NCBI GenBank assembly: GCA_017506865.1 | Contig: JAFCMP010000323.1 | Location: forward strand, 868,001-932,000 | Direction of reading: 5' to 3' | DNA: 64,000 nt | Source of the DNA: Tribonema minus | Lineage: Eukaryota; Sar; Xanthophyceae; Tribonematales; Tribonemataceae | Shown: piece after piece, positions 1 to 13,600 of the stretch | How the letters are laid out: every line of letters starts with the position of its first letter | How positions within the stretch are numbered: position 1 is the first letter of the stretch | Notes under the pieces: model-generated | Told to the model about the DNA's origin: nothing | The model's input: only the letters and a program-made list of their open reading frames with translations | Database searches by the model: none | Translations under genes and position numbers: made by a program

Positions 1-997
1 CGCCACACGCAGCAGCACATGTCGAGATTCACAATGCCACGTCGTGATTCAGAAACCCGAAGGCGCGCAACAGACGAAACGAGTGTGCTCACAAGTCACA
101 AGTACGCGGTGCTCGCCCATGGGCGCAAATGCCGCGCGAAGAGTAGCGAATAACCTTCCGCTGCTTGCTTGCACGCAGCGCATCTCGGGATGCCGCCACA
201 TTCGGCCGAGACCTCTTCAAGTGCACACGCCATACGCCCACGGCTGCCGTTTTCGCGCCGCGCTGACCAGCGCAGGCTGCGGATCACAGCAGCGCCGAGC
301 GCACGTGCGCCTCCGCACACTACCACTTCTGTATGTACATGTTGATGGTGAGCTCGCAGCGCGCGAGTGAGCGTACACTCTCTCAAGCCCTGGCTGAAAC
401 TGCTGTACCAGTTGCCCTGCCAAAGGGTGGGGTTGTTGGAATATGGACCAGTTCCTGCTTCAGTCACAACCATGAAGCTACTGGGTCTGAACCCCCCCCC
501 GTACCAGATGATTGTGACTGAAGCAGGGGGTGTGCTGCGCCACGCCGGGAATAGGGGTGTGCGCCTATACTACATTGGTCAGGCAGAGCGCGGCGCGGGG
601 CTTGGACCGCGCAGCAAGCGGCGCTGTCCAAAACAGCAGCGCCGCGTGCGCCGACTTTCAAACCAGCTTCACTGTCGTGCGCTGACCATCGCTAACCCCC
701 AGACGGCGCCAAGAGAGCGCTTGCTGCTGTGATGATGTCGGCCCGCAGTGCATACCTACACTGCGCGACGGTGGCGCTTGCGGGCGCACAGGCAGCGCGC
801 GGTCACCGAGTGGCGCGCATGCGCGTGCTGCGCAGCGGGGCCGCGGTAGCGACACAGCGAAGGACCATCGCTTGTGTCGCTGCCAATAGCGAGCAGCGAC
901 GTGCGGCCTCAGAGCGCGTGCCGCTGGCTGCAGTGGCGCGTCTGCGGCGGCAGCGCTCTGCTATGTGACGAGGAACCGCGGCAGCAGGCGCGCCCCC
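1..997. other. 3' flank of the Zn2Cys6 gene, no convincing gene
   Basis: Several short overlapping open frames exist on both strands but none has splice-compatible partners, a recognisable domain or clear coding composition. The region holds a small foldback repeat (454-527, listed separately). The downstream gene on the minus strand ends at 998, so this stretch should contain its 3' UTR and polyadenylation region. Confidence 0.5.
454..527. repeat. small foldback repeat, related copy at about 41428-41510
   Basis: Arms CCTGCTTCAGTCACAA (454-469) and its exact reverse complement (512-527) flank a loop with a C-run and GTACCAG. A related unit lies near 41428-41510: the words GGAATAT and AGTTCCTGCT recur in the same orientation, while the loop (CATCTGGTACGGGGG then CCCAGCAGCTTCAT) is inverted. 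Dispersed occurrence with an inverted loop suggests a short foldback mobile element. Confidence 0.5.
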
Positions 998-1652
998 TCA
1001 GACCTGACTCACGTCCGGCGCGGAGAGCGGAGAGTCGCGGCCTCCAGAGCGCTGCGCAGCGGGCGGCGGCTGCCGCTGCTGCAGCGGCCGCGGCGCTGCC
1101 AGCGGCTGCGGCGCTGCAAGCGGCGGCAGCGCGTCCACTGCGCCCGCGTCGGGAGCGTCGTCGGGGCCAGCGACGCGCGGCGCAGCGCAGCGCGGCGCCG
1201 CCGACAGCGCGCGCAGCTGCGCCAGACCGCTCGCCGCCGCCGCGAGGCCCGCGCTGCCGAGGACGTCGTCGAATGTCGCGGCGCCGCCGCTGTAGAACAC
1301 GTCGGGCCACTGCTGCTGATGCGGCGGTGCGGGCGGCGCGGCGGCGCGGCGCAGACCGGGCGCTGCGCCGAAAAGCGGCTGCTCCAGTGCTGCGCTGCCA
1401 AACGGGGGCTGCGCGTACGGACTCGCCACGCTCTGCGGTGTGCCTGAGTCGCGGCCCACGCTGCCGTACGTGTCGTACGCATGCGCGCTGTTTGTGAGAC
1501 TTACACTGGGTTCGTCCCACGCGTGCAGCGCGCCGTGCTGCTGGTACGCCTTCGCGGCAGACTGCCTGAGGCTTGCGGACTCGTGATACCGCATGCCAAG
1601 GCCGGATGGAGGGTGCATTGGCGGCGGCGGCTGCGGCTGCCACGACTGCGCA

Positions 1653-1687
<35 letters not shown>

Positions 1688-4600
1688 ATATTTCTGCACA
1701 TTCTGCATCTGCTGCTGCTGCTGCTGCTGCCACCACTGCTGCCCTTCCTGCCACTGCTGGCCTTGCTGCCACTGCTGCCCTTGCTGCCAGTGCTCTTGCT
1801 GCCACTGCTGCCCTTGCTGCCACTGCTGCTGCTGCGCCGCAGCAGCAGCAACCGCAGGCTCCGGGAAACACGCGTCGGCCATCGAGAGCAGCGACTCATC
1901 ATCGAGCTCCGCCGCCAGCTGCGCAAGCAGGCCCTCGTCCACAGCGATGTCCTCAGCGCCCAACGCTGCCGCTGCTGCCGCGGCGTCGCCGCCGTGCGTG
2001 CGCGCAGCGCCACACGGTTCAGCGCCACTGCCCGTAAATCCGCTGCTGATGCCCGCGTCCGCACCGCTACCCGCAAGGGCACCGAGGCAAACATCAACGA
2101 GCCACGTGCCGCCGCCGCCAGAGCTGCCACTGATGCCGCCGCTGCTGCCGCTGCTGCCGCCAACGGCCGCTGGCGGCGCGGAGCCGTCGGGCGACACTGA
2201 CACGGCGCGCATGACTGCGCTGCTCCCTTCGCCCTCCGCCGGCTCCGGGTCGCCCTCGACGAGCTGCGGCTGCGCCGCTTGCGCCGCTGCCGCCGCCGCC
2301 TGGGCACGCTGCGGCCGCGGCTGCTGCGGCGCGCACGCGCTCGCCTCGTGCGTGTCGCCACGTCGATCCGCTGCCGCCGCTGGCGCCAGGTGCTGCGAAT
2401 CGACGCTATCTGCCCCACTGCAGCTGCCGCTGCTGCTGCTGCTGCTGCTGAGGGAGGAAGGGTCGGGGCTGCCGCCGTCGCCGCTGCTGCCGCCGCTGCC
2501 GCTGCTGTCGCCCCCGGCAGACACGGCCGCGACGGCGGCGGCAGCAGCAGCAGCGGCGGCAACGCCTGGCTCGCCGATGCCGCCGCCCATCGCCGCGACG
2601 CCGGCAGTCGCGCGTTCCCACAGGATGCCCTTTGGCGCGCGTCCGCACCACGTCATGTACAGCTGCGACGGCTGCGTGCCGAGGTCGATGCTGCTGAGCG
2701 CCGCCGCCGGCAGGTCGCGCTGCGTGCGGCGCGTGAAGATGCGCGCGGCGCCGCGCGCGTTCAGGTCCGCGACGACGCGGTGCACGGCGGCGCAGTGGAA
2801 CTCGCTGCGGCGGCGGGGGTGCGGGCGCAGCGGCAGCAGCGGTGGCGAAGGGGGCAGGTGAGGGTGCAGCGCTTCAGCGTGAGTGAGTAAGTGAGTGAGT
2901 CATGCGCTAGCAAAGGCATGAAGATGCGCGCGGCGTCGCGCGCGTTCAGGTCCGCGACGACGCGGTGCACAGCGGCGCAGTGGAACTCGCTGCGGCGGCG
3001 GCGGCGCAGCGGCGGCAGCGGCGGCAGCAGAGGCGGCGGCAGGTGCAGGTGCGGCGCTTCAGTGTGAGCGAGTGAGTGAATGAGTCATGCGCCAGCATAA
3101 GCATATGTGCAGTGGACAGTGCACGGCGGCGGCAGCGACAGCGCAGCGCGGCGGCGGCAGAGGCGGCTGAGGGCGCGGCGCTGCCGTGTGAGTGAGTCAG
3201 TGAATGAGTGAGTCGATTGTGCGCCAGCCGTCTGAGGCGCATGTATTTGTACTGCAGACAGGAGGACGAGGCTCGAAAGACATGTTCACGTGCGCGGCAG
3301 CGGCGCTGTGATACTTCAAGAACCGCCTCATCCAGCGGCGTACACTTCAATACTTCAACAAGTACACTAAATCAGGTATACTTCAAAAAGTACACGCACA
3401 CACACATAACTGCGGAGGCACAACTGCGCCTGGCCCGCATTGTCCAGCAGAATACTTCTTCTTGAAGTGTAATGCCTGATAATACTGCTTCTTCTTGAAG
3501 TTTACCGTAAAATCTATAAGTAAGCCCATGGGGCGACTTTTTATGAGAGCGAAAAAAGGGGGGTGGGGCGTCATTAATATATGGAGGAAAAAAGGGTGGG
3601 GCGGATTAATAGCTGAGCCATTTCAGCTTATCTAACACCATCATGAAGTGACGAGCACCGATTGCCAGCCTTCCCCCCTACTTTTCAGCGCTTTCGAACC
3701 TTAAAAGCCGGTTCAACTTGAAGTGGCGGTAGCTTGAATACACAAGCGTGATGGCTGACAGATCAGGAGCTGGCGGTAGGCCGTGTAAAGCCAAGCAAGC
3801 TATGAACAAAGCTTTGCGTGAGGTACAGGAAGGCAAGCAACGCAGCATACTGGACGTCTTCCGCAATTGCCTAGCCAATTCGGTCGCCGCAACAGCCTCA
3901 GCTCAGCCCCCCCCCCCCCTGCAGCGCAGCAGGTTGTCGTGCAGATGGAGTCTGAAAGCGACAGCGATTATGCTTCTGTGTATTTGCTGCCTATTTGTGT
4001 GTTTGCTGCCTTTCTGACTGCTCTGCACGTCGCTGGCAATGGCTGCTTCGCGTATTTGTGCCCAATAATGTGGTGTAGCATGAGTCACTGAGTGGATCAT
4101 CCCTGCAGCATGCGCATGCGCAGAGGGCACGTTATGCTGCATATACATGTGAGAAAACAGGGGGGGGGGGGGCACATTCATGAAAAAAAGGGTGGGGCAT
4201 CGTTTTAGGAGGGCTCGGAAACTCATAGAAAAGTCGCCCCATGGGCTTAAGCATAGACTTTACGGTACTGCTTGACGTGTACTTCAGGAAGCACAGGTGC
4301 GCCTGGCCCGCATCGTCCAGCAGTCCAGCAGTACTGCTCTCTGACGTATACTGCCTGAGATGTACAGCTTCTTCAAGTATACTTCAAGAAGTACATATAC
4401 ATACATACCTGCAGAGGCACAGGTGCGCCTGGCCCGCCTCGTCCAGCGGCAGCGCGTCGCGCCCGCCCGCGAGGCCGATTGAGTTGCACGCACGCGCTAG
4501 CTCCATGTACTCGACGTGCAGGTCCGCATTGAGCAGTAGCGCGGCCAGCCAGTGGATCTGCCGGGGGGGTGGATGGGTGGGTGGGGGGGTGGGTGGGGGG

Positions 4601-7600
4601 GGAGTGTAAGCTTTTTTGGCGGCCAACTGAAGCAGGCGGTTTAAGGGGGGGGGGGGGGGAGGGGGGACACTGTGGCAGCCAATGGGAAGCAGGCCGATTC
4701 ACTCAACTGGCACATGGGTACACACGATCCGTGAAGCATGCAGCACAGACACAGCGGGTGCTGCGCAGTGCTGCACACATGATTTGGGGTATCAAGGAAT
4801 GACCCGTGGAATGGGGGCATTTACAAAGGCAGTCGCTGAGCCACGCATCTCACACTGTACCTAAAATATCGTCAAGCAAGCGTAGGCACACCCTAACCCT
4901 AACCCTAACCCTACGCAGGGTACTAACTGGTAGTTGGGTTGGTATCAAGCAGGGGACGTTCGCCTCCAGCTACACAGCACGCAGCACTTGATGGCTGTGG
5001 AGTAGCACGTCGCACACACCGCGATACACGTTTACAAAAGCAGTTGCTGAGCCATGCTGCTCACATTGTGCCGCATGGTCGCGCTCCGCTGGACGCCCGG
5101 CGCGTGCGTGAGCATGCGCGACAGGTGGCGCAGCATGTGCAGGCTGCCCTCCTGCAAAGCGGGGGCGCGCGCGCAACTAGGATTAAAGTTCTGCAGCGGC
5201 AGGAGAAAATGTCAAACGGCAGCGCGCAATGGACGCCGCCAATCGCGGCGACCTAACGCGGGCCCAGCCCTACCCCAAATTCAAAAATCATGCGTGAGCA
5301 TGTGCGACAGGTGGCGCAGCATGTGCAGGCTGCCCTCCTGCGACGCGGCGGCGCGCGCGCAACTAGGGTTAGGGCTGATGAAGCGGAGAAAAACGCAGCG
5401 CGCAATCAACGTCGCCAGTCCTGGCGGCCTGACGCGGGCCTCACCCTAACCCTGACCCTGACCCTGATTCGAAAACCAGCATGCGCGACAGGTGGCGCAG
5501 CATGTGCAGGCTGCCTCCTGCGACGCGGCGGCGTGCGTGTGCAAGGGGGGTTAGGGGGTTAGAAGGTGGCACGAAACAAACAAAATAAAGACAGAAACAT
5601 GCGCGCTAGGTGGCGCAGCTGCTCTCCCGGAACGCGGCGGGCGCACGCAACTAGAGTTAGGGCTGATGCAGCGGCATGAAAACCTTGCAGTCAAGAGGGG
5701 AACGGGCCTCAACATGTGCGCTTTCTGCGAAGAGTTCAGGCGAAGGAAGCAGCACGTGCATCACAAACATTTTGACTGGCACCGCCCAGCAAGTCTAGGC
5801 GCATGGCTGCATCAGAGCACTAGCTGGTGGGCCAGCATAGAGAGCACTCCTCCAACGACCAACCAGCGGTTAGCGGTCGTGACCACCCGATGCAAAGGAC
5901 CGAGATGAAGCCAGCAGCGCGCTCAGGTTTGGGCATACACTCAGGCACGTCCCAAACCCAGCGCTACAAGTGCCACCATCAACTTCAACCCTAACTGCAA
6001 GATGAGGTGCGTCACCTCGTCCCCCGCCAGCAGCCGCAGGAAGATGAGCTCGTACGCCATGCGATTGTGCACGATGCTTGCCTGCCGCGTCAGTCGTAAC
6101 CTCAACACCGGGGCACACCAAAGCCAGCCCCTACCGCCACCACCACCAACAACTTCAACCTTAACCGCAAGATTTAAGTGCGTCACCTCGTCCCCAGCCA
6201 GCAGCCGCAGGAAGATGAGCTCGTAAGCCATGCACTTATGCACGATGCTGGGCTGCGCGAGGAATACCGCGCCGTCCATCACCTCCCGTAGCCCTAAACA
6301 CTAACTTCAACCTCAACATTCACTTCAACTCTAATACCAATTTCAACCTACCCCCCCCCCGGTGCGTCAAGCTCTAACACTAACTTCAACACTAACCCCG
6401 CGGTGCAATTACCTCATCTCCCGCCAGCAGCCGCAGGAAGATGAGCTCGTACGCCATGCACTTGTGCATGATGCTCGGCTGCGCGAGGAACGCCGTGCCG
6501 TCCATCACCTTCACGAGGCGCTCGACGATGTGCTGCAGGCGCGCGCCCGCCTCGCGCGGCGCCGCCAGGTCCGCGCCGCGCGGCAGCGCGTGAATCATCA
6601 TCATGAGCTGCAACGGTGAGCAGGCGGCACATCAATCATGAACACTACCATGATCATCGTCATGATGTTGATCATCATTGCTAAATTATCAAGCAGGCGT
6701 GCGCCGGCCTCGCGCGGCGCCGCCAGGTCCGCGCCGCGCGGCAGTGCGTGGATTTTCATCATGAGCTGCTGTGGCGGCGGCGGTGAACATCACGATCAAC
6801 AGAATGATCATCGTTACCATGGTCATTATCACGATCGTGATCACCATTAATCATTATTCGCGCAAGCAACTAGTGTTGCAATGCGCGGCGCCGCGCGGCA
6901 GCAGGTGGATCATCATCACGAGCTGCGCCGGCGACGCCGAAGGCAGGGCGAAAGAAAGCGGGTGCGGTATTGTTGGGCATACGCAAGGACACATCACGCT
7001 TCTATGAAGTGTTTTTGCTCGCTTGCGCCACCTTCATGTCGACAACGAGCAAAAGCGGGTGCAGAGCACGTGCAGCCCTTGAATGCTGACGCAAGGACGT
7101 CAGCGTAGTGGTGTGTCAATGCCGCACATCATACTCAAGTCCTGGGATTTGTGCTTTTAGTATGAATAATGCTCACTCACCTGCGCCACCTTCATGTCGA
7201 CGCCGAGCAGCAGCGGGTGCAGGCGCGTGCAGCCCTTGGACGCCGTCGCGACGAGCTCACTCACGCACTGCAGCTGCGGCTGCGCGAGCACCGTGAGCGC
7301 TGACGTCACCATTGCGTGCCGCGGCAGTTGCGTCTGCGACGGCAGAGCAACGGTCATTATGCACGTGAGTGTAACGCCTGTGATGGCTTCAAATACACTT
7401 CAAGTTGAAGTGTGCAGTGTTCAGCTGCGGCTGCGCGAGCACCGTGAGCACGGACGTCGCCATGGCGTGGCGCGGCAGCCGTGCCTGTGCGGGCAGAGCA
7501 ACGGTCATGATGCACGTAAGCGTAATGCCCGTGTTAAAGCAGTTCAAGGCGAAGTAGCAGAAAATAGCATCATGACATGCTGCGGCAGCTGCGCCTGCGG

Positions 7601-10600
7601 GGGCAGAGCGACGGTCGTTGTGCACGTGAGCGTGAAGCATGCCATTTCCAACCATGGCGCCTCCGAATGGGAAGCACTTGAAGGTGAAGTGCGCAAGAAC
7701 GGCGCCATGGCGTGCTGCGGCAGCTGCATTGTGAGCGTGACGCGCGCCGTTTCCTGTCATATGTAGTGCATTGCTGCGAAGCACTTCGAGGCTTGCCCGC
7801 AGGTAATACTGCCAGGTACGCATTTTCTGAAACGTGCACACGGCCCAAGTATACATTGTCTGTGGAAATACCATGCAAAAAACAGAATACAACAAAGCAA
7901 GACAACCAGAAAGCATCACCGCACGACCCTTGCCTCCGCGGCCTTCATTGCTGCGATGCCGCCAACGCCGTCGTTTCTGCTCGCGGCGGGCTCCGGCAGC
8001 AGCCCCAGATAATACTCTACTTCAAACTTCCATATCCAAACTTCACAAAAAAAATTGGGGGTACTTGAAGTAGCAACGATAATGCGTCACCACGACACGA
8101 CACGACCCTCACCTCTGCGGCCTTCATCGCGGCGATGCCGCCGGCGCGGTCGTCCCTGCTCGCGGCCGGCTCCGGCAGGCCCGGCAGGCGCGGTGCGAAG
8201 CACATGAGGATCATGCCGGGCGCGCAGTGGTGGTAGCCGCGCATGCCGCTGCCGGCGTCGCTTATGTCTGCGAGGCGCGAACTGGAGACGCGACGCGCAT
8301 TTTGAAGGTCAGCGTACATGGCAAAGGCCCTGAAGCTGACAGGGCACGGCGTGCAGCGCAGCGCCTGCACGCATTTTTGCAAAGTCAGTGCAGCGCAGCA
8401 GCACACGCATAGTAAAGGTCAGCGCACGCGGTGAGAGATCTGAAGCTGAGCACTGGTTGTGTGTGTTACGAGCTGCCGGCGTCGCCGATGCCTGCGAGGG
8501 GCGGACTGGCGGGAAGCGATGCGCAGCGCACGCGTTTTTGAGGGTCAGTGTGCGCCGGGATTACACCTGAAACCCAGCACTTTGTGTGCGGGGCGCGAGC
8601 TTGCACAGCGCACGCATTCTGAAGGTCGGCGAACACGGCGGGAGACCTGAAGCTGAGCATTGTTTTGTGTACGTACAAGCTGCGAGCTTGCTCACACGAC
8701 GAGGGACCTGAAGCTGAGTTTTGTTCACGTAGTTCACGAGCTGCCGGGCGACGCCTATGTCTGCGAGGCGCGAACTGGCGGGGCGCCATGCGCAGCGCAG
8801 CGCAGCGCGTGCATTATGAAGGTCAGCGTACATGGTGAGGGTCCCAGCGCTGAGCACTGTCCACGTATGTACAAGCTGCGGGCTTGCTGATGACCAATTA
8901 AAGAAGGTCAGCGCGCGGGGGACCTGTGACATAACTCCAAACCTAAATAAACCGCACCTGCTGAAATGCTGGAGCAGCCTGCGCTGTACAAACGCCTTCC
9001 ACTGCGCGTCGCTGTCGAGGAAGCTGATGACGTAGTTCTTGACGACTCCCAGCGCCTGAAACACAGAATGATATTACAATGCATGGTGCGTCCGTTTCGA
9101 GTCAGAGCTGCGGCAGCTGATTGTTTGAGTATTGAACTGACGTGGTGTCCAATGCTGCTGCCTCACCAACTTCAATTGTGCCGGGAAGTTGGCACGGTTG
9201 ACGATGCCCAGCATCTGGGGCGTATTTATCGAGATGACAATGCACGGTGCGTCAGTTTCGAGTCAGCGTCGCGGCAGGGGTGGTGTTCAAGTATGGAAGT
9301 GACGTGGCGTCAACTGCTGCTGCTTCAACAACTTGTATCGCAGAATGAAGAGGGCAACGGCGAACAATGCACGGTGCGTTGCTTTTGAGTCAGCGTCGCA
9401 GCAGCGGTGGTTGTTCAAGTATGGAAGTGACGTCCCTCAACTGCTGTTTGCCCCAACAACTTCAATTGTGCTGAGCTGGGTGCGGCGCACAGCATTTCCG
9501 CAGGTGTCGCACACTTGAAGTGCAAGAGAAAGGCTGGACGGTGACGCAGCAAACTTCAAGGACTCGTGAGTCAGCATGCAATAATAATGACTGCGTTCAG
9601 CCACACGCGGGCCTCCAATGCAGCACTGCACGCCTTTACAGCGCTGCCTTGCGCGCGAGGGCCGGCGGCTGCTGCCACGCCTGCGCAGCGGAAGGTCGAG
9701 AAGCCGTGCAGGCGATGCAGGGCACACATGGCAGCACCCAAACCCAAACCCTTTCCCTAATCCTAAACTCTAAACCTGACCCTAACTAACCCTAACCCTA
9801 ATCCAACCCTAACCCTAACCCTAAGCGCGGGTGGCTCGCTCGCATGACAGTCCGCACTCCCTCTACCTCCGCCAAGGCCCCGCTGTCGCTTCGTCAAGTC
9901 AACCTCAACACAGAGTTCAACAGGAGCCCCCACACGCCCCATTTCCCACCGCCACCCAGATCCACGCGTGTTCATCTACTTCACCTCAATGCAAACCTCA
10001 AGATGGACCCCAGCCAGTCCTCTCTTCCGAACTCAACCCTGATGTACGCTCCTTGCGTCACATCAACCTCAACATAAACTTCAACACAATCGCCTCTGTC
10101 ACCTCCAACCACATCCACGCGTCTCGTGTCTGTGTAGTTCGACATCAACATCAGCTTCAACTTGAGCGCTCCGAGCCTCCTGTGCTTCACACAAACTTGA
10201 ACATGGACCCCACCACTCCCCTCCACCACGCCACACATGCCACATCAACCTCAATAACAACTTCAACAGGAGCCCCCGCAACCCCCTCTCCCACCTCCAC
10301 CCAGATCCAGGCTTCTCGTCCAGTCATGGCGTGCCGGCGGCCACACCAACCTCAACATCAACTTCAACACAGCCCCCCCGCAACCCCCCTGTCTCACCTC
10401 CACCCAGATCCAAGCTTCTTCGTCGAGACAGTGTGTGCCGGCAGCCACATCAACCTCAACATCAACTTCAATGGAGCCCCCCCCCCAAACCCCCTCTCTC
10501 ACCTCGACCCAGATCCACGCTTCTTCGTCGAGACAGGGCGTGCCGGCGGCAGGTCTGGCGCCTTGCGCAGCAGCCTTGGCGGCGGCGTGCGCACGCAGAA

Positions 10601-13600
10601 TTGCAGCGGCGAGGTCTGCTGCGCAGTGGTAGTACGCAAAGAACCTGCGCGCGGGCGTTCAGCGGCGACGCTCGCCCATTTACGTGTTCAGTCAATGTGT
10701 ACAACACACTTCCACACACATTCATGGAGGCATATATAATAGGCGGCGGCGTGCGCGCGCAGAATCGCGGCGGCGATGTCCGCCGCGCAGTGGTAGTACG
10801 CGAAGAACCTGCACGCGGGCGCACAGCGGCGACACGCGCCCGTTATCATGTCTTGTCGATGGGTAGAACACACTGTCAACCCTAACCCTAACCCTAACCC
10901 TAACCCTAACGTGCGCACAGAAGCGCAGCGGCCAGGTCCGCTGCGCAGTGGTATGTATGTAGTACGCAAAAACCTGCGCGCGTGCGCACAGCGGCGATAC
11001 GCGCGTGAACAAGGCGCTATGTTCGCCAACGAAGTTGTGCTTGCGCTTACATTTGATACATCATCCTCTTGGCGCTTGACGCTTTTGGACGGCGATCCAC
11101 CCGCCAATGCCACACGCTAAGATTACTGTGCATGCGTTACGTCCAAGGCTTCATGGTGTGTGCATTCATCGTACTCTGTGTCCGTTGCGCCCAAGCAGTC
11201 GTTCACCCGGCGTAGTCCTCCACGAGCACGTGTGCCCACGCGAGCGCGATGTGCTGTCAGTGCGTCCGCGGACTCAATCCCATTTCTCGTTTGACGCATC
11301 GGGACTCATGTCCTCATTGAGTTTACAATCACGTTTAATGCACTCTCAAGTTTCGTGCGAACAAACGGCGACTCACCCGCATAGTCCTCCACGAGCACGT
11401 GCGCACACGCGAGCGCGATGTGTTTGCAGTGCGTCTGCGGAGCAGCGCCACCCCCACGCAATCCAATCTCTCCTTTGGAGCTAGCGTCACGTGCAAGGCC
11501 TCAGATTTTACCTATTCCATTGCACTTGAAGTTGGTTGATGCAAACGGTGACTCACCCGGCGTAGTCCTCCACGAGCACGTGCGCCCACGCGAGCGCGGT
11601 GTGCGTGCGCAGCACATCGAGCAGCGCCACGCACTCAATCCACTCTCTCGTTTTACTCATGTCCTCATTGACCGTGCGCTTACGGCTGACACAACCTCAA
11701 CCTGCGTTCAGCGCGCATGGACGGCGGTGACTCACCCGGCGTAGTCCTCGACGAGCACGTGCGCCCACGCGAGCGATATGTGCGCGCGCAGGACGTCGAG
11801 CAGCGGCTCCCCCGCCGCGGCGGCGTGGCAGCGCGCCGCCGCCGCGCGCGCGCAGTCGATGTAGCGCTGCGCCTCCGCCGCCTCGGCGGGGCGGCACAGC
11901 ACGCTGCCCTTGGCGATGGTGGCGAGCAGCACGCACTCGTTGGCAGCGGCGACGGCGACGCGGCGGCGCTGGGCGCTGGCGTCGTCATCATTGGCGGCGG
12001 CGTCGGCAGCGATGGCGATGCTCAGGCCGTCGCGGCCGTGCGCGAGGAGGCGCATCGCGGTGCGCTGCAGCTCGCTCTCATGGACCATGCCTGCGAGTGC
12101 GCGTCGACGAAGTTGAAGAGGTTGTTGAACCTGAAAGTGGTTGTGAACTCAAAGAGGTTGTTGAACTTGAAGGAGGCGTGCGCGAGGAGGCGCATTGCGG
12201 TGCGCTGCAGCTGGCTCTCGTGGACCATGCCTGTGCGCGCGCGCGAAGTGCGCGGCGTCAAAGTTGAAGAGGTTGTTCAACTTGAAGAGGTTGTTGAAGT
12301 TGAGGAGGTTCTTATACCTAAAGAGGCTCTTCCGCCGTGGAGGTGAGTATGTAGTGTTGGGACGCAGGTGCTGGCGCCGGAGTACATACCACCCTCATGG
12401 AGTACACATGTGTACTGTACTCAATCAGGCCTGCGCGTTGGTTGCGCAGAGTGCCCCAGGCCGGGAATGCTTGTGCTAACAGCTTGTTCTTTGTACTTGA
12501 ACGAGTTCAACAGCTTAAACGAGGCGCTTCTGCCGCACGCGGGTGGGTGGGTGCATCGGGCCACGTCTGGTAGCGCCGGAGTACACAACACCCTTTCGGA
12601 GTACACAGGTGTACTGTACTCATGGCAGTGCTCGCACAGCGAATGTCTCACCGCCCACATCCGACATGCCGGCGCCGAACGTCATGACGTATGTACATCT
12701 CTGAATTCACAACTGCATGGCGCGTATACCAGAGTACACCAGAGTACACACGTGAACTGCGGCGGCCACCGCCGGCCGCGCGCGCGCGCGAGCACGACGG
12801 CGTGCCGTTGTCAGCACCCGTGCCCACTGCGACGTGAATGCAAGATTGGGATGGTCTGGACTGCAAGGCTGCACCCTCTATAGAGCGTGCCGTTACGCCC
12901 TCTCAGACAGAACAGTACGGCATCGTCCCCACATGATTGTGCCCATGGCCTGTTTCGCCACCACGGTGCCAGACTTGACGGCGCCAGCAGTGCCCAGTCC
13001 CGCCTACACCCGAGCACACTGACACGTACACCTGGTCCCATTTCGAGCCGTGCAGATCAGCGGCGTGCGCGGTGCAGTGCGCGACGGCCACGCCTCGCCG
13101 CACCCATTGCTACCTGTACTTGCCCACGCCGACGCATACACGTGCAGGCATTTCTGGCTCCAAACACACACACACACCCGCGCGCATGCGCGGCGTGCGC
13201 AGCTGCAGTTTGCGCGACAGCTACGCCTCGCCGTACCCATACCTACCTATACTTACCCACGCCGACGCACACACGTGCAGGCATTCCTGGTATTGCCTGG
13301 CTCCGTGCACACACACACACACACAAACGCGCGCGCGCGGCGTGCACAAGTGCAGTGCGCGACAGCTACGCCTCGCTACACCTATGCCTACACACGCCGG
13401 GATGCCCGCTTCTTCATCACCTCATGCCCAGGCTGCAGCGCTTTTGGTCCCGCCTAGCGCCGTGCGCACCGGCGGCGTGTGCAGCTGCAATACGCGCGAC
13501 GGCTGCGCTTCGCCGTAACCATACCTACCTATATTTACCCACGCGGACGCACACATGCGCAGGCATTCCTGGTCCCGCCTGGCTCCGTGCACACACACAC

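Larger units (their letters stand above)
2805..4408. repeat. intron with exon-edge copies and an inserted TIR element
   Basis: Last intron of the Zn2Cys6 gene (minus). Copies of the acceptor side of the last exon occur at about 2915-3010 and, more degenerate, 3105-3180; each is followed on the plus strand by a GTGAGTGAGT-like tract. Copies of the donor side of the preceding exon lie at about 4285-4330 and 3405-3460, on either side of the TIR element 3503-4267. Confidence 0.65.

Noticed and set aside
909..2562. Other long ORFs (Ala/Arg/Leu-rich) overlapping the last Zn2Cys6 exon
   Set aside because: Shadows of the repetitive GC-rich exon in other frames; only frame 2804-998 continues the spliced protein.
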